A stretch of 64,000 nucleotides of DNA from Prinsepia uniflora (taxonomy: Eukaryota; Streptophyta; Magnoliopsida; Rosales; Rosaceae), in NCBI GenBank assembly GCA_032719365.1, contig CM064873.1:46724332-46788331 (forward strand), read 5' to 3'. Position 1 is the first letter of the stretch. The number at the start of each line of letters is the position of its first letter. The position numbers and the translations under genes are program-made. Below are positions 33,362 through 44,450 of the stretch, in pieces. The notes below the pieces were generated by a model. The model did no database searches, was not told the DNA's origin, and saw nothing but the letters and a program-made list of their open reading frames with translations.

Positions 33362-34393
33362 TTAACCAAGGATAATACAAGTACCTGTCACCGCACCAGG
33401 CGCTGACTGAGCCTCCTGCTGAGTCATCGCAAACACTCGAGCCTGGGGTCCTGCAGATCTACCACGTCCCCTCGAACTACTGGTGGCACCTCCACCTCCT
33501 CTAGTGCTCGCTGTCCCTGACGCTGTACTCTGTCCAGGCTCTGCCGCTCCTCGGCCTACACCACCCTTCTGTGGTAACAACGGACAATCACGTCGGAGGT
33601 GGCCTCGCTCCCCATAGTAGTAACACACATCCCGGCCAGAAGGACCCGGTCTCCCTGTAGACGCAACAGACATCACACTAGTTTGCGGAGTCAACTGTGC
33701 TCGATACCCACGAAACCCTGAACTCTGGAAACTACCAGGTCAACCAAAACAATCATCACCCGACGATGATGCTCCACTGTAGTTACCCCTCTTCGGTGTC
33801 CTTTGACTCGAAGCTCCAGAAAAAGGTGGCTCCCGGCGTCGTACCGGCAAGCTAGCCTCAACCCTCACAGCATCATCCGAAAACTCTCGGAGGGTAGCAA
33901 ACGATCCAGCCGTCACTATGGCTCGAATCTCGCCTCGCAGGCCCAACTCAAACCTACGGCACTTTTCGGCTTCCGTAGCCATAAACGCAGGAGCAAAACG
34001 AGACAGCATCTGAAACTTATGTTCGTACTCAGCCACACTCATACTCCCCTGTTGGAGTTGTAGGAACTCAGCCTCCTTGGCATCACGAAAAGAACGAGGG
34101 TAATACTGATACAAAAACCGTTCCCGAAACGTCTCCCAGGTCACAGTGTGGACGTCCTAACCAGACAACTCGAGGGTATACCACCACTCGTACGCCGCAC
34201 CGTCCAGTAAAAAGGTAGCCAGTAACACTCGATCCTCCGGTGGGCAATACATCAATGCGAAAATCCGCTCAAGTCTCGTAATCCACCTCTGGGCTTCCTC
34301 AGGATCTGCCCCACCTAGGTCGGGCCGGGTCGTCACACTTGGGTCCACCAATGTCTGGGATAGTACCATAATGGTATGTCTCCCCCGGATCAC
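33362..34393 (-). pseudogene. gag: Tekay-type gag remnant, pol deleted
   Basis: The frame runs from about 34390 to 33362 on the minus strand and would encode most of a gypsy capsid-nucleocapsid protein. Recognisable parts are the segment RPDLGGADPEEAQRWITRLE near the N-terminus, WETFRERFLYQYYP, GSMSVAEYEHKFQMLSRF and a basic, Gly-rich tail. In-frame stops occur at 34157-34159 (TAG) and 33740-33742 (TGA, where relatives have CGA). The zinc knuckle near 33590-33635 reads CYYYGERGHLRRDC: the second Cys of the C-x2-C-x4-H-x4-C motif is Tyr, so it would not bind zinc normally. The frame ends just past the gag-protease junction (GAVTGT), after which all pol is missing. The N-terminus is joined to an LTR of another subfamily. 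Confidence 0.75.
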
Positions 34394-36537
34394 TGCCCAT
34401 GGTATATCGATCCATAAAAATTCTAATAATGAGCCTCTTCGTAGAGCGGCCCCTCTTAGTCAATGCTCCGTGACTACTCCAGGATACTACGGGACCTCTA
34501 GATGAGACAACTACTCGTAAGGATGGTATAATGAAAAACCAAAATCAAACAAGTGTAAAACCATCGAAAAACCATTTATAAATATTTCAACAAGGTCTCA
34601 ACCCGAGATATAACTTCCATAAAACATTTCCACAAAATCCAGATTCATTGAATCTGATCCAATTAAAATATCATAGGGACTCAGCCCAAATCCAAATCCA
34701 GATCCAAATTCGAAAACCAAATCTCATAAGGTCTAAGCCCAATTCATTACCATAGGGTTTCAAACTCGAAATCCCATTTATAAACCACAACTGGGACTCA
34801 TGCCCAATATCATAACCAATTGGGCCTCAAGCCCGATATCTCGTAAATCAACTGGGCCTCAAGCCTCAGATAATATTTCCAAATGCAAAATCCTTTTATT
34901 ATTCAAATCATTTGAAACCACAAGAATGTATAAAATCCTTAGGCCAAGTATATCATAAAGCATAAATCATTGAAATACGTACAATACCACGTATATACGA
35001 TAAATAGCAACACACCACAATCATATGCACTCAAGGCATCTCAAATAATTTATATAAAACATATAAAACAGTTATGCATGCATCATGTTTAGAAAGCAAG
35101 AGTCCACTCAAAGACCGTCCTTACTACGCGCTTGCACGCTACGCCGTAAGCCACTCGGGCTATACTGAACTCTCCGGGTCATCTGGACCTGTCCAAAATA
35201 TACTTAAAAGTCACTACTAACCTAGACAAGTCTTAATCAAGAACCCTCAAAACTCCCAAAAAAATTCAACGTGTCCCGAAAACGTTTCCCTAGGCTAAAA
35301 ACCTCAACTTGACCAACCTAACGATCTCTGATCGACCTGAAACCATCATCATTGGATTCAGAACGTCGAAACTTTTCAAAAAAAAATCGGTCCCACCTCA
35401 AAATTCGTTCCCACGCGCCCTCCACGTGCAAGTCAAATTTCCTGGTCAACGATGGTCAAATTCAACGCTAACGTCATCAAAAGTCATGTCGTCGGTTAAC
35501 GGTCAAAGTTAACAAGCCAACTCGGTCAGTCAACAGGTCAACTCAGTCGGTCAACGGGTTAACTCAGTTGGTCAACTTGGTCAACCCGATTAAGGCTCGC
35601 TGGAGAGGACGACCGGCACCGCCGTGTTTGGCGGCAGGAAAACTCCGTTTTAGGCCTAAATTTCAAACCTTGATATCTCACTAATTTATCAACCAATTTC
35701 AACGTTCTACCTATGTAAATTCATCTACTTAACCCAAGAATCCAAATCTAAACCCAGAAATTGAAGAAAGTACCTGATTTGAAAGTTATGCCCTCCCAAA
35801 GTTTCGACCAAACTTCAAATCATCATTCCGGCCACCTCCGTCGTCCAAAACTTTCCAAAATTTGCTCAACAGACTCCCTTCACCTCAAGGAACATGAATA
35901 TGAGCTTAGATTCGATCAAAACCATTAAAATCAAAAACCCAAATTTCAAACCCACGGTTTTTACCTTATTTTCCCGATTCCGCCTACTTCCCATGGCGGC
36001 TCCATCATTCCTGGCCGTCCCTCAGTCTCTCTCTCACGTTATCTATCTCTCAGAAGGTGAAGTGATGAAGATGGAATGATGGTGGAGTGGGTGTTCGGGT
36101 TGGAGAAGGAAAAAGGAGAAAATGAAGATGAATGAAAGATGATTGTGAGGATGCATGTGTATATGGAATAGGCCATAGGGTGGGTGACAAGTGTCACTCA
36201 TCCTATGGTCCAAATTCAGATATTTGGGTCCCACTAAAAACAAACTTTTCGAAAACCTAACAATCCATGAATAGTTCCTAATATGTTTCTTGAACCATAA
36301 CTTCCTTTTCTGACGTCCGATTTCGACGTACCCCTTATCGATAGACTCGTAAGATCCCGATCTACGTAATGGTTCTCAGTCCTTGTGCGTTTGACCACCT
36401 AGGTCAAAAGTCAATTTTTTGCATATTTTGAAGGGCAAAATCATCATTTTACACTGACCATCCAAAAATCCATGACTAGTTCCCGATTTGTCACAATAAT
36501 CCTTAATTAATCCCGTGAACTCGGACGGGTTGTTACA
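34394..36537 (-). mobile_element. Truncated LTR, minus strand (GGGC-palindrome subfamily)
   Basis: On the minus strand it starts TGTAACAACCCGTCCGAG at 36537, has the hairpin (36178-36203), a mutated donor-like arm CTTTGAGTGGAC (35102-35113) and GGGCCTCAAGCCCGAT palindromes (34590-34870), then stops abruptly near 34394 where gag of a different subfamily begins. The last third of the LTR is missing. Confidence 0.75.
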
Positions 36538-37206
36538 TAGATCATCACATATTTCTATCGCATCTCAATTCCATGAATGAAACCCACAATTCAAATTTCG
36601 GGCCTATGCCCAAACCATAAGTTATGTCAAAATCTCGTGAAATGCAGCATTAAATAATTCATAAAATCATATAAATCTCAATCAATCCAATACCCCCAAA
36701 AACATGTGGAAAAATCATTTCATGTCTAAAACAAATTTTCAAAATTTAATATAAATCCAAAACACGATATAAACAAGTTTCTCATAAAACGTGCATAATA
36801 ACCAATTAATCATCATATCCATCATATTATCATAACATCACATCACATTATCATATATATCATGTTATCATGTTATCCTCCCCATGACATCTTCATATCA
36901 TCATCAGCTCACATGAGCATCATATATTCCTCATTCATCACTATCCTATCATTCTTCTAATCAACATATCATATCCTTATCGTATCATTATCATCTTTGC
37001 ACACCATGTCATCACGTTTTACATATATTTTCATCGTAACTTGACATTACTTCAAATAATTTCACCATCAATTCATCCCTTAAAATTCAGATTATCATTT
37101 CAAACATAATACATTTGTTTCTTATAAATCATATCAGAAAAATAATTAAATATGAGGCTCAAATTTTGAGAACAACCTAACTAATACCCAAGCTCTCATA
37201 CCAAGT
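36538..37206 (-). mobile_element. Leader of a minus-strand element, low-complexity CAT-rich DNA
   Basis: This lies between an LTR start (36537) and a primer site beside an LTR end (37207), so it is probably the first part of an internal region, cut by insertion or deletion. It is rich in ATCAT/CATAT repeats (about 36800-37030) and non-coding. Confidence 0.45.
37192..37203 (-). promoter_or_regulatory. Primer binding site (initiator-Met tRNA type, one mismatch)
   Basis: On the minus strand TGGTATGAGAGC follows the LTR end CGGGTCCTGTCA by a few bases. It differs from TGGTATCAGAGC at one base. Confidence 0.65.
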
Positions 37207-37335
37207 TGACAGGACCCGTGCCTAATTTTCGTTGAATAATGCACGGGTCCTACTCCCGTCTGACAACTTGTGTCAGACGAAGGATCTCAAAATTTCATCC
37301 ACTTCCAGCCCACTTCTCCCAACAAGTAGTGGAGT
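37207..37335 (-). mobile_element. LTR end remnant, minus strand
   Basis: About 130 bases show the family LTR end: TGACAGGACCCGTGCC on plus and the CCCGTCTGACAACTTGTGTCAGACG palindromic end region. It then changes into copia sequence near 37335. Confidence 0.6.
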
Positions 37336-38560
37336 TTACAAATTTGTCTGTCTTGTTTCCGTTAATAGGTTAACATAGGTAGTAAATCCATGTTAACACA
37401 AGATGTTCTGGTTTGTTTGGCTTCAACACAAGTTTTACACTTGTGATTTTCATCAATATTAAACTTAGGTAGTCAATCCATGTTAACTAACCTAAGCATA
37501 GTATCATAATTAACATGTCCTAATCTACCATGCCAAACATTTGGGGACTCAATAACATAAGCAGAACGAACTGTGTAATTATTATTAATAGAAGGTACAA
37601 CAATCATTGCATTCATCTTTAAAAGACCATTATTCAGGTACCCTTTCCCCACATACATCCCATTCTTAGTAAGTACAAATTTATCATCCTCAAAGACCAA
37701 TCTGAATCCATTCTTGCTTAATAGAGATCCAGAAACCAGGTTCTTTTAGATGTTAGCCACATGTAGCACTTCGTTCAAAGTTAGTTCCTTTCCAAAAGTC
37801 ATCTTGAGGATCACCTTTTCTTGACCTTCAACCTTAGAAACCAAAGAAATTCCCATAAATAGTTGCTATCATTGGGTCACTTCATGATAGGTTGTGAACA
37901 TCTTCCTATCTGAGCAGATATGTCTTTTATCTCCGGTGTCCATCCATCATTCCTTGGTATTTCTTATTAAGTTCACAACAGAGATCACAGCCAAAAGATT
38001 GAACTCAGATAGATCCTTTGAGATCTTATCCTCCTTGGTTATGTGAACGTTTGTGGTATTTCACTTAGTCTTTTTAGAACCACAGTTTGCCGCCTTATGT
38101 CCAGACTTGTTACACTTAAAGCAATTGCCTTTGAATTCTCCAATTTTCTTTGAGTTCTATTACCTAAAACTTTCTCCATGCTTGCTATTTTTCTTGTTCT
38201 TTAGCCTATCTTCCACAACGTGTGCCTTAGCCACCATAGAATTTTCGGTGTGTTTTTTTTCTTCAGAACCACAGCTGTCTTCTCAATTCTTAGCCTCACA
38301 ATCAAATCCTCAAGTCCCATCTCCTTGCGCTTATGCTTGAGATAATTCTTGAAGTTTTTCCAAGAAGGTGACAATTTTTCAATTGCTGCAGCCACTTGGA
38401 AAGTATCACTTAGAACCATGTTCTCCGCCTCAATCTCATGGAGAATAGTTAGAGTTCTTGGACTTGGTTGATATCCTTCCTAGAGTCTACCATCTTGTAG
38501 TCAAGAAACCGACCAACCACGAATTTCTTCATGCTAGCATCTTCAGTCTTGTATTTCTTG
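37336..38560 (-). pseudogene. Ty1/copia gag, protease and pre-integrase remnant
   Basis: Read on the minus strand, domains appear in copia order. A UBN2-type gag piece lies at 38200-38560 (SWKNFKNYLKHKRKEMGLED). A zinc knuckle CFKCNKSGHKAANC is at 38082-38123. A protease active site DTG, in the family context of DSGATRH, is at 37932-37940 with GDKRHICSD following. The gag-pre-integrase block WHGRLGHVNYDTMLRLVNMD with CKTCVEAKQT follows at about 37400-37540. Several stops and frame changes separate these parts, and integrase core, reverse transcriptase and LTRs are absent. The order gag-PR-preINT before any RT is diagnostic for Ty1/copia. It is cut on the left by an LTR remnant and on the right by the LTR at 38561. 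Confidence 0.75.
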
Positions 38561-41120
38561 TGTATCACCCTGAACTTTTACGAATTGGTAAAGTTGAAAT
38601 TTAATGCAAAATGACCCTTTTACCCCTAGTTGGGGGAAATTGTTGACATTTAACTCGAACTGTATTTTGGACTTTGACCTATGACTGTAACGTAGATCAG
38701 GACGTCACGACTCCGTAGACAAGCGGCATGCCAAAATTGGAGGCCGAATAGGAAAGTTATGGTCAAGGATGCGAAACGGTACTATTTATGAAACCTCGGG
38801 AATTTCACACTTGGCAGGTTCTTACTAGATAAGGGCAATCTGGTGGGACCCTTGGATGAGTAACAAGTGTCACTCATCCCATTGGCGGGTTTCCCCATGC
38901 ATTTGGATCAGTTTAGGGTTCCATCTTCATCATCTTTTCTTTCATTTTCATTTGTTATCATTCTCACCATCTCACAAACTCTCTCTCAACCCGTGAAGGA
39001 CCAAAACACACAAACACCATACCACCCTAACTTCTATTTTTCCATCATCTCTTAGTTCATTAGTGAGGCTGAGTGTGTGAGGGCGTGAAGGACGACTAGA
39101 GTAGGTTATACATGGCGGCGGATCACGGCTGAAAGGTGAGAAAAACCAGAAAACCCAATTTTGGAAATTCATTTTTAGACGTGTGTTGAAGGTTTTATTG
39201 GACTCTAAACTGTTCTAGTAACACAGACGATCTTAGAGGACTAGTTTTCGAAGCAGGAGGTGGCCAAAATCGCGAGTTATCGACAGTTGAGGTTTATGGT
39301 TCACTGTTCATCCAATCTCAGGTAATTTTTAGATTGTGTTTTCTAGTTTTGATCATATAGATCTCTTAGTTAGGTTGAAACGATCATATAGGGAAAGACT
39401 AGATAATTTTTTTTTGAGGAATAAGAGTTTTGGAAATGGGTCGAGTCATGGGTCTGTGTGACCCAGTTTGTAGACCCATCGAGAGGACAGGGACGATGGT
39501 GTCATCAGCTGACGTCATCACCCTGTCAGACTATCAGATGACGTGGCTAATTGGACGATGACATGTGTCACATGTTAGAGCCCAGTCATCACTGACATGT
39601 TAGTGACGTGGCCCAATTAGTGACTACAACGTGTCACTGACATGTTAGTGATATGGACCAACCAGCAGCTGACACGTGGCACCTGTTAGTCTAAAAGGTG
39701 TCAGACCTGACACTGTCAGATGACGTAAGCAGTGACTTCAGCATTGACTTTGACCGTTGACCTGACGTCAATGTTGACTTTTTGGTCAATATTGACCCCG
39801 ACTTTGACCCGCTCGTGAGGACACATGGGCACGTTCTATGATGTGAGACCAGTTGCATTTTAAAGGCTTCGACGATCTAGATCCAATAGTGGTGGTTTCC
39901 GGTCGATCGGAGATCGCTTGATAGGTCAAAATGAGGTTTATAGCCTCGGGAAGCGTGTTCGGGGCGCGTTCCTAGGCTGGCATTGTTCCTAGGTTTTAGA
40001 TATGAGTTTGTAAAGTTCATTAGTGACCCTTGGATATGTTTTGGACAAGTTAGATATTGTGATATTGCTTCAGGACAGGTTTTAGGCATTTGATTAAGCG
40101 GCATGACAGTACTGTGAGTGGGTTTTTGGTTTCTAAACTGATTGTATGCATGACTATTTTCATTCTACTATTATATGATTGTGTGTGAAACACGTTGGGT
40201 ATTATCTTTGGATTATATATAAATATGTATTACTCTGTTTTGGGAACGAGACCCGTCTGGTTATTATATTGTTGGTTTTTGGAGTCGTACAGGGATGTCA
40301 CAGGACCATATGGATTACTGTCTCCTACAGTTATTGGTACCTTGAGTGGTCACATCGCATTGCCTGCCAGGGATCAAGCTACGGATCGACCGGACCATAG
40401 GGTGACTCAGGAGCAGGATTGCTAGTATTAGACGTCTAGGACGTCAGACATCTGGGATGTCATACCTTGGACTGGGTTCGGGGATAAGACTCAGGATTGA
40501 GACCTTGGGTGGTACGCGTAGCCTTAGGTCCGTGACCTTATTAGACGTCTGGGATGTTAGACATCAGAGATGTCAGGGTTGGGATATACGGTGCAATACT
40601 ATTATTGTGGATATATTATTATTATTATTATATTGTGTGTGATTATATGATGTATTATTTGGTTGTGATTATATATGTTTTGACTCAAATGCATGCATGT
40701 TTTGAAAACGAAGGGGTAAAACAGTTTTTTTTACTATTGATTATAAACGGTTTTGAAATATCCTTTATTTTCGACCCACTCAAATTTTCATTATTTTCTT
40801 GACCCCTCCAGAATGTGGCCCAGAGGTAGAGGCGGATCCCGAGGATGAGACATAGTTATTTTACTACTGCGTACTTTATACCCGTGTTGGGTAGGTCGAG
40901 CACCATTTTGTAAGACTAATATTTGTGCTCGCATCTTTGTAGTGCTCTCTATCCCTTGTTTGGCACTGTTGAACCAGTACTCGGATTTAATGATGTTTAA
41001 ACTTTATGTTGTGAATTATTTAACTCGTTAAGGGTATTTTGGTCTTTCTCTGGGGCTGTGTCAGACGGGAGCAGGGCACATCCCCGTGTGGTCCTTGGGG
41101 GATTGAGATGGGTCCTATCA
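38561..41120 (+). mobile_element. 5' LTR of the decayed Tekay-type element
   Basis: It begins TGTATCACCCTG and ends GAGATGGGTCCTATCA just before the primer site, 2.56 kb. It contains the hairpin (38856-38881), a degraded bZIP-motif stretch (39485-39735), CTGTGAGTGGGT (40112-40123), ACCCACTCA (40774-40782) and a CTCCAG tract ending at 40811. The two arms differ from those of other LTRs at two positions but still pair with each other. Confidence 0.8.
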
Positions 41121-41123
41121 AGT

Positions 41124-41135
41124 TGGTATCAGAGC
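41124..41135 (+). promoter_or_regulatory. Primer binding site, initiator-Met tRNA
   Basis: TGGTATCAGAGC lies three bases after the LTR end and is the exact complement of the 3' end of plant initiator methionine tRNA used by many LTR retrotransposons. Confidence 0.9.
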
Positions 41136-41222
41136 AGGGTTGAGCATTAGGATGGCTTATTGTTTAAGCATGAGTCTTTTAATGCGATAACTAATCTATG
41201 TTTCTTAGCGGCGGATCATGCC

Positions 41223-41227
41223 TCCTA
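41223..41227. repeat. Target site duplication TCCTA of the TRIM
   Basis: TCCTA at 41223-41227 and 41962-41966 flank the Cassandra element exactly. Confidence 0.9.
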
Positions 41228-41325
41228 TGACAGGACCCGACCCTTCTTTGTCAGGACCCGACTCATCTAGCACGATATTGTCTGCTTTGGGCCTCCTTGC
41301 CCTTACCCTCACGGTTTTTTTTTCG

Positions 41326-41410
41326 GGAGCTCACGGTGCAACTTCCCAGGGGGTCACCCATCATGGAATTGCACCAACCTCAACTCGCATAACTTTGGAG
41401 TTCCAACCGA
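41326..41410 (-). ncRNA. 5S rRNA-like promoter region in the Cassandra 3' LTR
   Basis: Minus-strand order: GAACTCC (41397-41403), AGTTATGCG (41386-41394, one change from box A), GATGGGTGACC (41352-41362), CTGGGAAGT (41341-41349). The segment between box A and the intermediate element has diverged from 5S rRNA. It is not a 5S gene, only the Cassandra-typical derivative. Confidence 0.8.
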
Positions 41411-41726
41411 ACCCAAAGCCACTGAGCGCCCGAAAGGCCTCGTGCAAGATAAGTGTGTATCTACACCTTTAAGGCGCACCACCATTCCTCTCCCAGACCA
41501 TTCCCCCCTCGCAAGAATGTGGGATCGTTCACCATTCCCTCTAGGACACGACTCTTACAATCCACCCCCTTAGGGCCTAGCGTCTTTGCTGGCACACTTC
41601 CCGATCGGGGTCTGACTCTGATACCATTCTATCAGGACCTGATCCTCCTCGGTCAGGACCCAACTCATCTAGCACGATATTGTCCGTTTTGGGCCTACTT
41701 GCCCTTACCCTCATGGTTTTGTTTTT

Positions 41727-41810
41727 GGGAGCTCACAGTGAAATTTCCCAGGGGGTCACCCATCATGGAATTGCACCAGCCTCAACTCGCTTAACTTTGG
41801 AGTTTTAATT
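41727..41810 (-). ncRNA. 5S rRNA-like promoter region in the Cassandra 5' LTR
   Basis: Minus-strand order: AGTTAAGCG (41788-41796, identical to the plant 5S box A core), GATGGGTGACC (41754-41764), CTGGGAAAT (41743-41751, one change in box C). This LTR, being upstream, would be the one that drives transcription. Confidence 0.8.
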
Positions 41811-42940
41811 GAACCCAAAGCCACTGACCTCCCAAAAGGCCTCGTGCGAGATAGGTGTGTCCCTACACCTTTAAGGTACACCACCATTCCCCTCCCAGAC
41901 CATTCCCCCATCGCAAGAATGTGGGATCGTTCACCATTCCCTCCAGGACACGGGTCTTACATCCTAGACGCGAACCTCTGGCTCGGACGAAGGAAGAAGG
42001 CGCAAGAGAGATGGGAAGTACAAGCATTGAGCGAGCCCAACGGTTGGGTGCTACGATATTCACTGGGGGATTTGATCCTGAGGAAGTGTACATGTGGATT
42101 AACTGATGGGAGCATATTTTTGCAATTATGCATTGTCCTCCGAAGGAGCGAGTACTATTGGCCACATTTATGCTTGAGGGTGGTGCCTACTAGCTGGAGT
42201 GCAGCCACTACACCCTAGGAGGTGTTCATGGAGAGGTTTCTGGACCAGTAATACCCCTGTTCATTCGGGGGATGCTCGGGAGACAGAGTTTTTGCAGCTC
42301 CAACAATGGAGCCGGACAGTTGAGGAGTATGAACAGAGCTTTTTAGTCCTATCTCGATTTTCCTCGGCATATGTGAGGACCGAAGCGGACAAGTGTCGCC
42401 ATTTTGAGTAGAGACTCCGGGGGGACATTCATGCCATTGTGACATCATCTAATTACGCCACCCTGAGGGACTTGACTGACCCAGTGGTGCGTGTTGAGGC
42501 CAGCCTAGCAGTGCAGCAGCAGCAACAACATACCCACAGTGAGGGATGGCGCAGGGATCGTCTACATCTTGGACCTTCGACCCAGAGGGGTTCGAAGGGA
42601 GGACACTTTGGTGGGAGGTCATTCTCTCCCACCTATGGACGGTCTGGCAGGTATGGGAGTCCACAGATCAGGGAAGAGGTCGAGTTTCTGGCCACAAAAG
42701 ATAGCTGCTAGTGGTGCATCTATGGGGTCGTCAGGACCGAGAGCATTGTCATGCTTTTCTTGTGGGCAGATCGAACATTTTGCCAGGGAGTGCCCTTTAC
42801 TCCTGGCTGGTGGCAGTGGGGTTAACCAAAGTTCGGCAGGACCAGCTCATCATGCAGCTACTACATCGGATGCCATAGGTGGCGGAGCTCAAGATGGAGC
42901 TCAAAGACGTGGTCGTGGTCGACAGGCGGGATTACGGGAA

Positions 42941-43525
42941 TTAAAGGTATAACTGAAGGAGTTGTTGGATCTGGGAGTCATCCGACCGAGTACTTCACCT
43001 TGGGGCGCATCGGTTTTGTTTGTTAAGAAAAACAAAGGGAGCTTACGGTTATGTGTGGACTATCAGCAGCTTAACAAGGTGACGGTAAGGAACAAGTACC
43101 CCTTACCCAAGATCGATGATTTGTTTGACCGGTTGCGGGGAGCAAAGTATTTCTCTAAGATTGATCATCGATATGGTTACCATCAGCTAAGGATTGTTGA
43201 GGACGATGTTTTGAAGACTGCTTTTCGGACGAGGTATGGGCATTATGAGTTTTTGGTAATGCCGTTTGGGTTGACGAATGCACCGGCTGCATTCATGGAT
43301 CTGATGAATTGGGTGTTTCGAGCCTACTTGGATAAGTTTGTGATTGTGTTCATCGATGACATCTTGAATTATTCGAGGAGTGCCAGAGCACAGGAGAAAC
43401 ATCTGCGGTTAGTGTTGGTCAAGCTAAGACAGAGAAGTGCCAGAGCGCACGAGAAACATCTGCGGTTAGTGTTGGGCAGGTTGAGTCAGAACCAGTTGTA
43501 TGCTATACTTAGCAAGTGTTAGTTT
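42941..43525 (+). pseudogene. pol: Reverse transcriptase pseudogene, N-terminal fusion to gag
   Basis: The segment encodes the RT palm and fingers of a Tekay-type chromovirus. It starts abruptly at GLRELKV, skipping protease and the RT leader, so a deletion of roughly 200 codons joins gag to RT near 42940. A TAA at about 42950 interrupts the frame. Conserved blocks are SLRLCVDYQQLNKV, YFSKIDHRYGYHQL and the catalytic FIDD (Asp-Asp at 43355-43360). A 57-base tandem duplication (43376-43432 and 43433-43489) repeats 19 residues of the thumb side (RSARAQEKHLRLVL). A stop at about 43520 follows LSKC. Confidence 0.85.
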
Positions 43526-44450
43526 TGGTTAAATAGTATTGGTTTTTTGGGTCATTATTTCAGCTGAAGGGATTAGTTTGGACCCCCAGAAGAAGGAAGC
43601 TATAACCAACGGGGAAAGGCCAAGGACAGTTATCGAGGTACGGAGCTTGGTGGGTTTAGCAGGCTACTATCAGCGGTTTGTAGAAGGTTTCTCTACGATC
43701 GCAGCTCATTTGACCCGATTGACCCGGAAAGAGGTTAAGTTTGTTTAGGATGGACAGTGTGAGCATATTTTCCAGAAGTTAAAGAGACGATTGACTACTG
43801 CACCAATTCTTGCACTTCCTGATGATGGTGAGGAGTTCGAGGTTTATAGTGATGCATCACAACAAGGTATGGGTTGTGTATTGATGCAACATGGTAGGGT
43901 GATCACTTACACTTCACTACAGCTAAAACCTCATGAGCTGAGCTATCCCATCCATGATTTGGAGTTGGCGGCAGTGGTACATGCTTTGAAGATTTGGAGA
44001 CACTATCTGTATGGTGAAACTTGCAGGATCTTCACCTGCCACCAGAGTTTAAAGCACTTCTTTACGCAGAAGGAATTGAATCTGAGGCAGAGTCGGTGGC
44101 TGGAGTTGATTAAGGACTACAACTGCACGTTTGAATAACATCCAGGAAAAGCAAATGTGGTGGCGGATGCACTTAGTAGGAAGTCGGAGGGTTCGATTGC
44201 ACACCTGAGGATGGTGTATCTTCCTTTGCTTGTGGAACTCCAGAAGGCTGGAGTCATGCTGGGAATGGATGACCAAGGAGTTTTGTTGCCTAGTTTTCAT
44301 GTACGACCAATTCTGATCAACCAGATCGTTGAGGCTCAATTTCAGGATCCTACACTGTGTGTTTATCGGATCAAAGTTGAGACAGGTGAGCCGCACAATT
44401 TCACCATCCGAGACAATGGAGCTTTAGTGAAGCAGGGTCGTATATGAGTG
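43526..44450 (+). pseudogene. pol: RNase H and linker pseudogene
   Basis: This continues the RT thumb (SLVGLAGYYQRFVEGF) into an RNase H domain: EVYSDASQQGMG with the first catalytic Asp, LELAAVVHALKIWRHYL with the Glu, ICTCHQSLKHFF where the third Asp is replaced by Cys (family TDHKSL; here TCHQSL), and VVADALSRK with the last Asp. In-frame stops lie near 43747 and 44136, and a frame change is needed near 43530. The linker LPLLVELQKAGVML and HVRPILINQIVEAQ follows. The lost RNase H Asp alone would inactivate the enzyme. Confidence 0.8.

Larger units (their letters stand above)
41228..41961 (-). mobile_element. Complete Cassandra-type TRIM with 5S rRNA-like LTRs
   Basis: Two 332-base LTRs (41228-41559 and 41630-41961) flank a 70-base interior. 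On the minus strand each LTR starts TGTAAGA and ends near CCTGTCA; the interior has TGGTATCAGAGTC beside the 5' LTR and the purine tract CTAAGGGGGTGGA beside the 3' LTR, and the whole is flanked by TCCTA. Each LTR carries a stretch resembling the 5S rRNA gene on the minus strand: GAACTCC, the box A core AGTTAWGCG, the intermediate element GATGGGTGACC and box C-like CTGGGAAGT. A 5S-like LTR sequence is the hallmark of the Cassandra family of non-coding TRIMs in plants, thought to be transcribed by RNA polymerase III and moved by enzymes of other elements. It sits antisense in the gag of the host element. Confidence 0.9.
41218..42940 (+). pseudogene. gag: Gypsy gag pseudogene interrupted by a Cassandra TRIM
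   Basis: An ATG at 41218 opens gag; the TRIM at 41228-41961 splits it after three codons. Gag then continues at 41967. Recognisable parts are a GATIFTGG-like N-terminal motif near 42047, LATFMLEGGAY near 42157, EFLQLQQWSRTVEEYEQSF at about 42283-42340 and KCRHFE*RLRGDI with a TAG stop at 42409-42411. Frame changes occur near 42110 and 42230 and again before the knuckle. The knuckle CFSCGQIEHFAREC at about 42751-42792 has an intact C-x2-C-x4-H-x4-C pattern. It ends in a Gly-Arg-rich segment RRGRGRQA near 42928, at which point protease should follow but reverse transcriptase sequence begins instead. Confidence 0.75.

Noticed and set aside
29976..36537. One complete minus-strand element with two partner LTRs
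   Set aside because: The two LTRs belong to different subfamilies (TTTAAA against GGGC palindromes), and the flanking pentamers AAAGG and TAGAT do not match.
41326..41410. Functional 5S rRNA gene
   Set aside because: Only the internal promoter blocks match; the rest has diverged and it lies in a TRIM LTR.
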